A stretch of DNA of 34,319 bases from RPRI01 sp051233685 (GCF_051233685.1 NZ_JBAMMY010000054.1:1-34319), one strand, 5' to 3'; shown: positions 15,858 to 23,842, numbered from the stretch's first letter. Translations and numbers: made by a program. Notes: generated from the letters alone by a model not told the origin.

Positions 15858-17740
15858 AACCTTTAGACATTCTTAAAAGAATATGTATTCTTTTGCGGTC
15901 TCACACAGGCCACGATTTTTCACAGTATAAGGAGAATACCCTGCTCCGCCGTGTTGAACGGCGAATGGCTTTACACCAGATTGAACGTCCGCATGAATAT
16001 CTTCACTTTCTTCAGCAAAACTCTGCAGAATCGGAAGCGCTCTTTCGCGACCTGTTGATCGGCGTAACAAATTTTTTCCGTGATCCCGGGGCCTTCGAAG
16101 CGCTTAAAAAAAAGGTGATCCCCGGTATGTTTGCAGGCAGGTCTCAGGAAGAACCGGTTCGCATCTGGGTATGCGGTTGCTCCACCGGAGAGGAAGCATA
16201 TTCCCTTGCAATTCTGATCCAGGAATATATGGAAAACCTGAAAGAAACATTCAAGGTGCAAATATTCGCCACCGATATTGATAAATATGCCATTGAAAAA
16301 GCCCGAAACGGCGTCTTTCCTGCCAGCATTGCCGCAGATGTCTCACCCGAAAGGCTGGCGCAATATTTTTCCCGGGATTCAAAAGGCGATAACTATAAGA
16401 TCCGTAAAATTATACGTGATCTTATAGTTTTTTCCGAACAGGATGTAACTAAAGACCCCCCGTTTTCCAAACTCAGCATGGTAAGTTGCCGTAATCTTCT
16501 GATCTATATGAACGGAGATCTTCAAAAAAAGCTGATTCCACTGTTTCACTATTCACTTAATCCGAACGGCATTCTCTTTCTGGGAACATCTGAGTTTACA
16601 GGTGGATTTATTACAGCATTTAAGCCGATAGACCGAAAATGGAAAATTTATCGCCGCATTGAGGACATTCTCAATACAGCCCAACCGGAATTTAAAACTA
16701 CGATCCCTGTTTTTCCGGAAGCAGCGGCACGTTCCGGACATTTTCCGAATGAACGGCCTGCCAAAGGCAAACTGAATTTCCGGGAACTTACCGAACATGC
16801 ACTGCTTAAGCATTGTGCTCATGCGGCTATATTGATCAATTCGCTTAGTGATATCCTGTATGTTTACGGACGTACCGGTAAATATCTGGAACCTGCTCCG
16901 GGAGATGCCGGAGTAAACATTCTGCTTATGGCGCGTGAAGGGCTTCGCAGGGAGTTGACAACAGCTGTTCACAAAGTCGTACACTATAAAAAACCGGTAA
17001 ATTCCAATAACCTCAGGGTAAGAACAAACGGTGACTTCATAAACGTCAATTTATGCGTGCTTCCTGTCAGGGCTGAACCTGAAGAGACTGATACTCCGGA
17101 ATTATATCTTGTTATCCTGGAGGAAATATCCCGTGAGGATTCCAGTCTGCACAAAAAAACCGATATAATGGATGACAGCGTTACCTCTGCTGAACCGGAC
17201 GGCCGGATTGTAAAGCTTGAGCAGGAACTTAAAGCCAAGGAAGAATATCTTCAATCCGCTCTCGAGGAAGCGGAAACATCCAATGAAGAACTCAAATCAA
17301 CCAATGAAGAGATGCAATCGGTAAATGAGGAACTGCAAAGCACCGATGAGGAACTTGAAACATCCAAGGAGGAACTGCAATCCGTAAACGAAGAACTGGC
17401 AACGGTTAACGCAGAGTTGCAAACAAAAGTTGCCGATCTTTCCCGGGCCAACAATGACATGAACAACCTGCTGGCAGGCACCGGTGTGGGTACTCTCTTC
17501 GTAGATCGTAATTTGAAAATATCCAGACTTACTCCTTCTGCTACAGGTGCGATAAACCTGATCCAGGCCGACACAGGACGGCCTATCGGGCACATTGCTT
17601 CCAATCTGCAAGGTTATGATTCCCTGCTGGAAGACTTGAAAAGTGTTCTTGATACCCTGCTTTTGAAATTGAAATTCAGACGAAAAAAGGCGAGTGGTAT
17701 CTTATGGGCATCCGGCCTTACCGCACTCTGGAAAACGTAA
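15854..17740 (+). CDS. CheR methyltransferase-like domain with coiled coil and PAS, second fragment
   Basis: A 628-residue frame. CheR N-terminal helices open it (about 8-90, RSHTGHDFSQYKENTLLRRVERRM). The SAM-binding domain follows (about 100-265) with CGCSTGEEAYSLA at 107-119, ATDID at 139-143 and SCRNLLIYMN at 211-220. Then a PAS-like segment, a long acidic coiled coil of NEELQS-type repeats (about 450-540) and a second PAS begin. The last about 25 residues (LLLKLKFRRKKASG...) are out of frame: reading one frame over from about 17660 gives EIEIQTKKGEWYLMGIRPYRT, the expected continuation, which runs into the next fragment. Chemotaxis CheR methylates receptors; in these hybrids the methyltransferase and methylesterase parts are thought to feed a signalling output. 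Confidence 0.8.
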   Translation: MKPLDILKRICILLRSHTGHDFSQYKENTLLRRVERRMALHQIERPHEYLHFLQQNSAESEALFRDLLIGVTNFFRDPGAFEALKKKVIPGMFAGRSQEEPVRIWVCGCSTGEEAYSLAILIQEYMENLKETFKVQIFATDIDKYAIEKARNGVFPASIAADVSPERLAQYFSRDSKGDNYKIRKIIRDLIVFSEQDVTKDPPFSKLSMVSCRNLLIYMNGDLQKKLIPLFHYSLNPNGILFLGTSEFTGGFITAFKPIDRKWKIYRRIEDILNTAQPEFKTTIPVFPEAAARSGHFPNERPAKGKLNFRELTEHALLKHCAHAAILINSLSDILYVYGRTGKYLEPAPGDAGVNILLMAREGLRRELTTAVHKVVHYKKPVNSNNLRVRTNGDFINVNLCVLPVRAEPEETDTPELYLVILEEISREDSSLHKKTDIMDDSVTSAEPDGRIVKLEQELKAKEEYLQSALEEAETSNEELKSTNEEMQSVNEELQSTDEELETSKEELQSVNEELATVNAELQTKVADLSRANNDMNNLLAGTGVGTLFVDRNLKISRLTPSATGAINLIQADTGRPIGHIASNLQGYDSLLEDLKSVLDTLLLKLKFRRKKASGILWASGLTALWKT

Positions 17741-18192
17741 TCGACGGCGCAGTGGTCACCTTTGTTGATATTAGTAAACGCAAGAAAATGGAAGAAGCGC
17801 TGCAAGACCCGGCATTACAGCAAGCAAAAATAAATTTTTGCGATAGCATAGTTGCAACAGTACGCGAATCACTTCTTGTACTGGATGAAAATCTCCGTAT
17901 AGTCCTGGCTAACCGCTCATTTTTTAACACCTTCAAAGCTGAAAAAGAGGAAACCCTGAACAAAAAATTATATGAACTTGGAAATGGCCAGTGGGACATC
18001 CCGGAATTGCGCCGTTTGCTTGAAGAAATTCTGCCAAAAGGCTCAAATTTTGACAACTATAAAGTAACACACAAGTTTGAAAATATAGGGAAACGCACCA
18101 TGTTGCTGAATGCCCGTCATATTTTCAGCAGCGATGAGAAAATGAGATTTATAGTTCTTGCTATTGAAGATATAACCGGACGAAAAAATTAA
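17704..18192 (+). CDS. C-terminal PAS fragment of the split CheB-CheR-PAS protein
   Basis: A 162-residue frame overlapping the previous one by 37 nt. It starts at an internal methionine within the conserved LMGIRPYRT motif, continues through IDGAVVTFVDISKRKK (end of one PAS) and contains a full last PAS domain (about 50-162, VRESLLVLDENLRIVLANRSF through GQWDIPELRRLLEEILP). It finishes after FIVLAIEDITGRKN, the usual end of this protein family, where a kinase domain may or may not follow. No ribosome site is seen before the ATG, so it is unlikely to be made alone. It is best read as the 3' end of one gene spanning 15090-18192 broken by two single-base changes. Confidence 0.75.
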   Translation: MGIRPYRTLENVIDGAVVTFVDISKRKKMEEALQDPALQQAKINFCDSIVATVRESLLVLDENLRIVLANRSFFNTFKAEKEETLNKKLYELGNGQWDIPELRRLLEEILPKGSNFDNYKVTHKFENIGKRTMLLNARHIFSSDEKMRFIVLAIEDITGRKN

Positions 18193-18224
18193 ACCGGGAG
18201 AAATAAAAAACCCTTTATATTAAT

Positions 18225-18290
18225 GGGGTAATTTCCCTGCTCAAATACATTCCCCACCCTATTTACAAAATCTTTTGTTTCGGTGATATT
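18225..18290 (+). promoter_or_regulatory. 66-nt repeated upstream element, copy A
   Basis: The first of three gap-free copies. It opens with GGGGTAATTTCCCT (imperfect palindrome), followed by AAATACATT, CACCCTATTTAC and a looser right end (TTTCGGTGATATT). It ends 147 nt before the phosphoribosyltransferase 1 gene. It is the most diverged copy in its right third. Confidence 0.55.
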
Positions 18291-18437
18291 TTTACATAAA
18301 TGTGCCGGAATCCGTAATAATACTTTCCTCCTTGAAAAAATGTTACGAATTTCCTTCCTCCCGATGGGGGCCGGAGTGGGTGAAATTTTTCATCACTCAT
18401 TCCGGCCCTCTTCCCAAATGAAAGAGAAGGTAAAATC

Positions 18438-19118
18438 ATGACAACTAATGACAGACAATTAATTTTCAAAGACAGAACGGATGCCGGAAAGCGCCTGGCT
18501 ACGGCATTATCCGGCTATAAGCACGGCGAAAATATAGTCTTTGCTATTCCGCGGGGTGGAGTGCCGGTAGCAGCCGAGGTTGCGGCGGCATTGAAAACAA
18601 CCCTTGATATTATTGTCGTACGCAAGATACCGATACCTCATAATACGGAAGCAGGTTACGGGGCGGTAACTGAAGACGGCTCACTTGTTTTAAATGAACC
18701 TATGGTAAAGTATCTGGGATTAACCATGCCTGAAATTACAAGACAGTCCGAAGCGGTTCGAAATGAGATCATTCGCCGTAACAGGCTCTGCAGGGAAATA
18801 CTTCCTCCAAGCCGGGTGGAAGGCAGGACAGCCATTGTAATTGATGACGGACTTGCATCGGGTTACACAATGCTTGCAGCGATTCAGTCTTTAAGAAACC
18901 GGAAAGCAAGCGAAGTGGTAGTGGCGGTGCCGGTTGCTTCCGGCACGGCTTACGATCTGGTGGGATCAGCGGCGGACAAACTGATATGCCTTAAAGTGGC
19001 AAGAACCGATTATTTTGCAGTAGCTTCATATTATCTCAACTGGTATGACCTTGATGATGAGGAAGTATTGCAATATCTCAAATTGTTAAATCCCCATCAT
19101 GCCGATGTTAAGGAATAA
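18438..19118 (+). CDS. Phosphoribosyltransferase family protein, paralogue 1
   Basis: A 226-residue type I phosphoribosyltransferase-fold protein. The PRPP-binding motif is VIDDGLASGYTM at 134-145, preceded by the family-specific IPRGGVPVAAEV at 37-48 and VVRKIPIPHNTEAGYGAV at 60-76. Such stand-alone proteins are annotated as phosphoribosyltransferases without a known base. Related sequences are often fused or adjacent to dienelactone-hydrolase-like domains, as in the second copy of this window. AAGG precedes the ATG by 8-9 nt. It lies behind repeat copy A and after the broken CheB-CheR gene. Its role is unknown; salvage or stress-related ribosyl transfer is possible. Confidence 0.82.
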   Translation: MTTNDRQLIFKDRTDAGKRLATALSGYKHGENIVFAIPRGGVPVAAEVAAALKTTLDIIVVRKIPIPHNTEAGYGAVTEDGSLVLNEPMVKYLGLTMPEITRQSEAVRNEIIRRNRLCREILPPSRVEGRTAIVIDDGLASGYTMLAAIQSLRNRKASEVVVAVPVASGTAYDLVGSAADKLICLKVARTDYFAVASYYLNWYDLDDEEVLQYLKLLNPHHADVKE

Positions 19119-19195
19119 TAATAATAAATAACTATAGATAAATTCCGGATATAGATTCCGGATGCCGGAGTAACTTATAAATTAAGAGGTGACCT

Positions 19196-19396
19196 ATGGC
19201 TATTTCAGGAAAATATGGAAAGATTGATATCCCCGGGATCGGAGCGGATGAGCCTGTATTTATCATCAGGGCTCAGGATCGTCTGGCAGTTCCCGCCATT
19301 GAGATGTATTGTGCGCTGACTTTTCCTGTGCCGCGGCATTCCGGGCAATCCGTTTTATTTTCCATCTTCCTGTCCTCCATTAAAAAGAAACGTTAA
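19196..19396 (+). CDS. Small protein of unknown function, probably C-terminally truncated
   Basis: A 66-residue frame with a strong ribosome site (AGAGGTGA, 5 nt spacing). The first about 40 residues look like an ordinary folded start (GKYGKIDIPGIGADEPVFIIRAQDRLAVPAIEMY). After that the sequence turns into a hydrophobic, basic tail (LFSIFLSSIKKKR) without protein-like continuity. On the opposite strand across the same tail, a 30-codon frame from 19365 with a GGAGG-like site encodes a CPECRGTGK zinc-ribbon-like motif. This suggests that two genes were joined here by a deletion or insertion near 19315. I do not recognise the family. It follows phosphoribosyltransferase 1 by 77 nt. Confidence 0.45.
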   Translation: MAISGKYGKIDIPGIGADEPVFIIRAQDRLAVPAIEMYCALTFPVPRHSGQSVLFSIFLSSIKKKR

Positions 19397-19874
19397 AAGC
19401 ATTGAGGCTGTTTATGCATTAAATAGTTTCCAGGTGTCCATCTTTACGGGCCTTTTCAAACTGATAATTTTACCCTTCACATCCCTTTATTATAATATTA
19501 CCTATTATGCATTTAAGGGTAAATAAGGTGAACTGCTTATTTTTGAGGAGAAAATACCGTATTCCGGCCATAATCGAAGGACAAAATTCAAACAAATACT
19601 GCCGGATTCTTAGAAAAAAAATTTATTACGGATTTAGTGGAAGTTTATGAAGCCGATAGAAATTCCTGGAATGGGGAAATTCCCTAAACAAAATACATTA
19701 TACACCTTATTTACCAAACCGGTTATTTCAGTAATAGTGCGATAAAACCCGATGAAAAACTGAACAATTACCAAACCTCGGTAAAAACCATTTATTTAAA
19801 TATTTATAACCGATTGATAGTAATAGCGGCCATATATCTGAGTGAAAATAACTAATATCGATAAGGATCTGATC
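19397..19874. other. Intergenic region with repeat copy B
   Basis: No gene was found in this 478-nt AT-rich stretch. It holds the second copy of the 66-nt element (19673-19738). The remainder shows no terminator with a T-run, no tRNA-like fold and no long open frame. The in-frame GTG at 19842 is treated as upstream of the true start of the next gene. Confidence 0.4.
19673..19738 (+). promoter_or_regulatory. 66-nt repeated upstream element, copy B
   Basis: The second copy, with a perfect palindrome GGGAAATTCCC at its left end, then AAATACATT, CACCTTATTTAC, CCGGTTATTTC and GTAATAGT. It matches copy C over its whole length without gaps. TTTACC and TAATAG, 16 nt apart, could be a core promoter inside the element. 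It ends 136 nt before the likely start of the Cys-rich gene. Confidence 0.6.
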
Positions 19875-20099
19875 ATGAAAAAAAAATTGAATAAAACAGG
19901 TGAAATGAAGCTGGAATGTCAGGTTGGATATTTAAGTAAAAGTCCATGCAGGGATTGCAAACTAAAAAATCAACTCCCGGATTGTTTTAATAATTGCAAA
20001 ATAATAAGCGGGTTACAGGCAGTATTAAATGATGTGATCTCATGCTCTAACAATTATTCGGAACTTGAAACTTTTTCTCTGTCGTATCAGAGCTTCTGA
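19875..20099 (+). CDS. Small Cys-rich protein of unknown function
   Basis: A 74-residue protein when started at the ATG at 19875, which has AAGGA 7 nt upstream. An in-frame GTG at 19842 would add 11 residues but has no site. It contains a compact cysteine pattern, SPCRDCKLKNQLPDCFNNCK (C-x2-C-x8-C-x3-C), which would suit a zinc or iron-sulfur site, then a helical segment and one further Cys. It stands behind repeat copy B and ahead of the STAS-like pair. I do not recognise the family. The pattern and the good start argue that it is real. Confidence 0.6.
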   Translation: MKKKLNKTGEMKLECQVGYLSKSPCRDCKLKNQLPDCFNNCKIISGLQAVLNDVISCSNNYSELETFSLSYQSF

Positions 20100-20208
20100 A
20101 CCGCAACTGCGATAGCGGCAAGTAAGTACTCTTCTTCCGATATGCTGGCATGATATAAAAAATAATAATTTGAAAACGCTATAAAGTCAGAAAGAACAGG
20201 TACAAAAT

Positions 20209-20505
20209 ATGGATTCGAATTTTAAAATTGTTACAAGGCAAAGCAACGGCAATATTTATATTGACCTTATAGGTGAATTTAACGGTTTTTCAGCAATAGA
20301 ACTGATTGATGTTTTAAAAGCCAATTCTAAAAAAACTAAAAACTTTATTATTAACACCAACGGTCTTTTTTTAATCCATCCTTTGGCTTTAGATGTTTTC
20401 CGGAAAGAATTTCCTTTGAATGATGCTTCCTTTCAGGATCTGCTATTCATAGGAAAACACGGAAACAGGATGGAACCGAAAACAAAAGAATCATTCTGGT
20501 ATTAG
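20209..20505 (+). CDS. STAS-like small protein (anti-anti-sigma-type fold), intact copy
   Basis: A 98-residue protein with the layout of a STAS domain: a beta strand (NGNIYIDLIGEFNG), helix (SAIELIDVLKANS), a second strand and loop (KNFIINTNGLFLIH) and a helix (LALDVFRKEFPL). STAS proteins act in anti-sigma partner switching and signalling, and often switch by phosphorylation of a Ser/Thr in the loop after the second strand; here that loop reads INTNG. The match is by fold pattern only. An AGG-containing site lies upstream. A paralogue follows after about 57 nt, and a receiver-domain protein comes after that, making a small signalling group. Confidence 0.55.
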   Translation: MDSNFKIVTRQSNGNIYIDLIGEFNGFSAIELIDVLKANSKKTKNFIINTNGLFLIHPLALDVFRKEFPLNDASFQDLLFIGKHGNRMEPKTKESFWY

Positions 20506-20561
20506 TAAATATAATAAGCAAATCATTGTTATAAGATCAACTCCATAAAGGAGGATATGTA

Positions 20562-20864
20562 ATGGCATCGAATTTTAAAATAGAGGTTTTCAGAAATAGT
20601 GAGAATGTTCATCTGAAACTATTCGGGGATTTCGATGGAAATTCAGCATACGAATTAGTAAACACAATAAACTGATTGAACTATAAAGCAAAATTATTTA
20701 TACATACCAGCTGCTTAAAACAGATTGACAATTTCGGCCTTGAAGTATTCCACAAAAATATTTCCGGCATAAATGTGCGACCGGATTCATGCTGGTTTAC
20801 AGGGGAAAAGGCAACCGAATTAATTCCTGAAAGAAATCCATTCTTGTTTGCAGCTAATGTTTAA
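20562..20864 (+). pseudogene. STAS-like paralogue interrupted by an in-frame TGA
   Basis: From an ATG with an excellent AGGAGG site the frame reads MASNFKIEVFRNSENVHLKL then GDFDGNSAYELVNTIN, hits TGA at 20673-20675, and continues in the same frame LNYKAKLFIHTSCLKQIDNF to a TAA at 20864. Together the halves are about 99 residues, matching the intact 98-residue copy just upstream in length and pattern (start SNFK, middle SAxEL, then the FI strand). The TGA falls in a variable helix end, aligned with Ala in the intact copy, which favours a nonsense mutation over selenocysteine. The second half could restart at the TTG right after the stop. Confidence 0.65.
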
Positions 20865-20942
20865 AGATTCAGAAACATGAAATCGGATATCACACATAAT
20901 TATATTACGCTGTCATTATTTTTTTAGCAGGGAGGAAGAAAT

Positions 20943-21530
20943 ATGAATGCGGATAGAAATCAAATCAATTACAGAAACCATATGGCGGATTCAACTTTTC
21001 CGGCAATTCCGTACTATCCTGTACTGATCAATAAAGAATTGGAAGCCAACACCTCCCAATCAAAAGCGCCTATCTGCAAACAGATAATCAAATCAAAAGA
21101 ACTGCCCTCAAACAATAAAAAATTGGACGAGATCGCAGATTTAGGAGAAACACTGCTGGTAGTTGATGATAATAAAACCATAACGGGTCTTTGCAAAATT
21201 TTTTTGGAAAATATGGGATATAAGGTATTAACCTCGAATATGCCCTTTGATGCGATTCGTCTTGTTAAAGTTTATGATGGCAAGATCCAGCTGCTGATAA
21301 CAGATATCCGAATGCCTCAGATAAACGGACTGGAACTTGCAAAGCAGTTAACTTCCATACGGCCGGATATGAAATGTATTTATATGTCAGGAGACTCGAT
21401 CGAATTATACTCTGATCAGAATATGCTTAACAAAGAGGTAAACTTCTTGCAAAAACCTTTCACTCTGCATCATCTGGCTGAAAGAGTGCGAAATGTGCTA
21501 AACCATTATAATGCCAAGATTTATTTATAG
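20943..21530 (+). CDS. Stand-alone response regulator receiver protein
   Basis: A 195-residue protein. A receiver domain fills about 70-190: acidic pair DD at 75-76, phosphoacceptor D121 in LLITDIRMPQINGLEL, switch residue S153 in YMSGDS and the conserved lysine in LQKPF. The first 65 residues are a polar, probably unstructured extension. No output domain is present. The receiver is of the type usually fused behind hybrid kinases (GETLLVVDDN start), so this may be a detached receiver acting in a phosphorelay with one of the orphan kinases of the island. The GGGAGGAAG site upstream of the ATG is strong. Confidence 0.85.
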   Translation: MNADRNQINYRNHMADSTFPAIPYYPVLINKELEANTSQSKAPICKQIIKSKELPSNNKKLDEIADLGETLLVVDDNKTITGLCKIFLENMGYKVLTSNMPFDAIRLVKVYDGKIQLLITDIRMPQINGLELAKQLTSIRPDMKCIYMSGDSIELYSDQNMLNKEVNFLQKPFTLHHLAERVRNVLNHYNAKIYL

Positions 21531-21633
21531 GTATACACATCTCTTGTGTTTATGCCGGATGAAAATACATGCCCCCATATACATTACGTAAATTAGCACT
21601 AACCTCCATGCCCGGGGCGGACACAACGAAGCA

Positions 21634-21707
21634 TGAGAATACAGGAGTCAGAATAACCATACTATTGTTTTTCTTCTGCATTCTGTATTCTGACTCCTGT
21701 ATTCTCA
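21634..21707. repeat. Perfect 22-bp inverted repeat hairpin
   Basis: The arms at 21634-21655 and 21686-21707 are exact reverse complements (inner core GAATACAGGAGTCAGAATA), with a 30-nt loop. The right arm is preceded by ATTCTGTATTCTG, so a 6-7-nt unit is repeated in tandem. The motif of stacked ATTCTG/ACTCCTG units recalls interspersed repeats of many environmental bacterial genomes. It could serve as a terminator for the receiver gene 100 nt upstream, but there is no T-run. Confidence 0.65.
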
Positions 21708-21994
21708 TATAAAAATCAAGCTATCCTGATTCTGAAAATGATCTTAATTAAAACAGCTTTTACTCCATCATTTTCGTACCAAATTCAGTACTCGGTTATT
21801 GAGAGACCGAAACAGACGGGCGTTGTGGCCAGAGAAATTTATAGTCGGGATTTTAGCGCAAGCTGTGTCTTTATGACACCTTAAACAGGGGAAAATACAA
21901 TTAAGTTTACATGCGAACCACAGAATAATCTTTACCGGACTTCGAAGACATCGCTCCACCACCAAATAAACTATAACAATTAATTAAGACAAAA

Positions 21995-22060
21995 TGGGAA
22001 TTTTCCTCATATAAATACATTATTCACCCTATTTACTTGGCCGGTGGTTTCTGTAATAGT
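21995..22060 (+). promoter_or_regulatory. 66-nt repeated upstream element, copy C
   Basis: The third copy: TGGGAATTTTCCT at the left, then AAATACATT, CACCCTATTTAC, CCGGTGGTTTC and GTAATAGT. It aligns with copy B without gaps, the right third being almost identical. TTTACT and TAATAG are again 16 nt apart. It ends 225 nt before the sigma54 activator gene. Confidence 0.6.
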
Positions 22061-22285
22061 AGAAAACACAACAATAAAATTTTAATCCGGGCTTAGTTGC
22101 ATAGACACTGCCGGGATAATAACTATGACATTTGGGTACTGAAATAATGAACTTGTCTAAATACTTATGGCCACATCAGTTTATTGCTCCATTAAGCGAG
22201 CGGAGCTATCAGAGGCAGGGCAAGCAGAATCGGGTATTATACCAAAAGGGAGCAGGGTTTGCATGAGTGAAAAGGAATTTTTATT

Positions 22286-23818
22286 ATGAATACGGCTTTC
22301 CCGACAAGAAAAGATGATACATTAATTTTCAGAGATCATATGATAGAAGATAAGGTCACTTACCTGAAGGGTGCTCAAAGTATCATGTCCGAAACAATGA
22401 GAGAAGGTGCGATTATGCTGGCCTCTGACGGCACGATCCTTTGCTGTAATCAGCATTTTGCAGATATGGTAAAAGGTTCTCTGGAGAAAGTAATAGCATC
22501 TTCAATCTACCGGTATATTTCATCAGCAGACCTTCAATTGTTTGAGACATCAGTTTACCATGGTTTAAAGGAGGATAGTAAGGTGGAACTTTCCCTGCAG
22601 ACATTGGCTGAAAATTCTGTGCCTGTCCTACTTTCCGTATGTGCCTCTAAGTATGCAAAAAAACACGGTGTGGTGTGTTTGGCAGTTAATGAACTTACGG
22701 AACAAAAATGCAAGAAGATAGAAAAGAAAGTGCTGCAAAGAGTCAATAATAAACCGGAAAACATGAAGCAGGAGCGTATAATCAAATACAAGACAACTCT
22801 CTCCGAAATTAATAAAACGAAAGACCAGCCTGAATCCGGAAATATTTATTTCCGTAATGAGAGCAAAATGAAACATCGGCATGAGCATATTATCGGACAA
22901 AGTGATGGTTTAAATTATGCTCTCTACCGGGCAAAGCAGGTTGCCCCTGCAAACACAACGGTTCTTATACAGGGAGAGACCGGTACAGGAAAAGAGTTAA
23001 TCGCTGCCGCCATCCATGAAATGAGTCCGCGTAAGCAAAGACCCCTGATCACGGTCAACTGTGCCGCCTTGCCGGAAAATTTAATAGAGAGCGAATTGTT
23101 TGGCAGAGAGAAGGGGGCATTTACGGGAGCCGACACCCGGCAGATAGGCCGGTTCGAGGTTGCTAATGGTTCAACTCTTTGCCTCGACGAGATCGGGGAA
23201 CTTCCATTGGAGATGCAGGCCAAGCTGCTTCGGGTGATCCAGCATAACGAGTTTGAGCGCCTGGGCTCATCTCATACTATCAAAGTTGATGTGCGTATCC
23301 TGGCAACGACCAATCGAAACCTTGAGGAAGAGGTTCACATGGGCCGGTTTCGGCAGGACCTTTACTATCGGCTCAATGTCTTTCCTATCACTGTTCCTCC
23401 GCTACGTGAGAGAGCGGAAGACATCCCCCGGTTAGTCCAAACCTTCGCAGAGCGATGTGCCAAAAAATTGGGAAAACGGATCACATCGATCAGCAAAGAA
23501 ACGCTGATGGAACTACAGGGCTATCCTTGGCCCGGGAACATACGGGAGTTGGAAAGTATCATTGAGCGGGCGGTTATCCTGTGCCAGGGGCCGACCTTGC
23601 AACTGCCGGATCAATTAAAGGTATACCACCCGGCGTCCACCACGATAACTTTAGATGATATTAATAAAAATCAAATAATTAAAATCCTTTCTAAAACCGG
23701 ATGGCGCATTAACGGAAAGAATGGGGCAGCCGAAATACTGGGCCTTCACCCGAGCACATTGAGAGCGAGGATGCATAAGCTCAGTATAGTCAGACCCAAG
23801 TCCTGTGCGTCGGATTAA
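22286..23818 (+). CDS. Sigma54-dependent transcriptional activator with N-terminal PAS domain
   Basis: A 510-residue bacterial enhancer-binding protein. A PAS sensor lies at about 30-140 (EGAIMLASDGTILCCNQHFADM) and a linker at 140-200. The AAA+ domain spans about 203-435 with Walker A GETGTGKE at 230-237, the sigma54-contacting GAFTGA at 278-283, Walker B LCLDEIGEL at 298-306 and YPWPGNIREL at 413-422. A Fis-type helix-turn-helix is at about 475-500 (GAAEILGLHPSTLRARM). The PAS cysteines C53-C54 could be ligands, but this is open. An AAGGAA site is 8 nt upstream. Phosphoribosyltransferase 2 starts 24 nt downstream, so the activator heads a likely operon and may regulate it. No -24/-12 promoter was found nearby. 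Confidence 0.9.
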   Translation: MNTAFPTRKDDTLIFRDHMIEDKVTYLKGAQSIMSETMREGAIMLASDGTILCCNQHFADMVKGSLEKVIASSIYRYISSADLQLFETSVYHGLKEDSKVELSLQTLAENSVPVLLSVCASKYAKKHGVVCLAVNELTEQKCKKIEKKVLQRVNNKPENMKQERIIKYKTTLSEINKTKDQPESGNIYFRNESKMKHRHEHIIGQSDGLNYALYRAKQVAPANTTVLIQGETGTGKELIAAAIHEMSPRKQRPLITVNCAALPENLIESELFGREKGAFTGADTRQIGRFEVANGSTLCLDEIGELPLEMQAKLLRVIQHNEFERLGSSHTIKVDVRILATTNRNLEEEVHMGRFRQDLYYRLNVFPITVPPLRERAEDIPRLVQTFAERCAKKLGKRITSISKETLMELQGYPWPGNIRELESIIERAVILCQGPTLQLPDQLKVYHPASTTITLDDINKNQIIKILSKTGWRINGKNGAAEILGLHPSTLRARMHKLSIVRPKSCASD

Positions 23819-23842
23819 GTTGTTTGCCTTAGGGGGCTTAAG

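Larger units (their letters stand above)
21531..22285. other. Intergenic region with hairpin and repeat copy C
   Basis: This 755-nt stretch separates the receiver gene from the sigma54 activator. It holds a perfect 22-bp inverted repeat (21634-21707) and copy C of the 66-nt element (21995-22060). A reverse-strand 65-codon frame at 21768-21965 and a 39-codon frame at 22147-22266 have no ribosome site or recognisable content, so I do not call them. Confidence 0.45.

Noticed and set aside
17281..17430. Short-period DNA repeat in the CheR fragment (also at 30500-30700)
   Set aside because: The repetition reflects coiled-coil codons for NEELQS-type heptads, a normal feature of this protein family, not a CRISPR or tandem-repeat locus.
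21768..21965. Reverse 65-codon open frame
   Set aside because: No ribosome site and no recognisable pattern; flanked by repeats in an intergenic stretch.
22024..22285. Sigma54 (-24/-12) promoter upstream of the activator operon
   Set aside because: TTGGCCGG at 22037-22044 hints at a -24 box, but no GC dinucleotide falls at the -12 distance, and copies A and B lack it.
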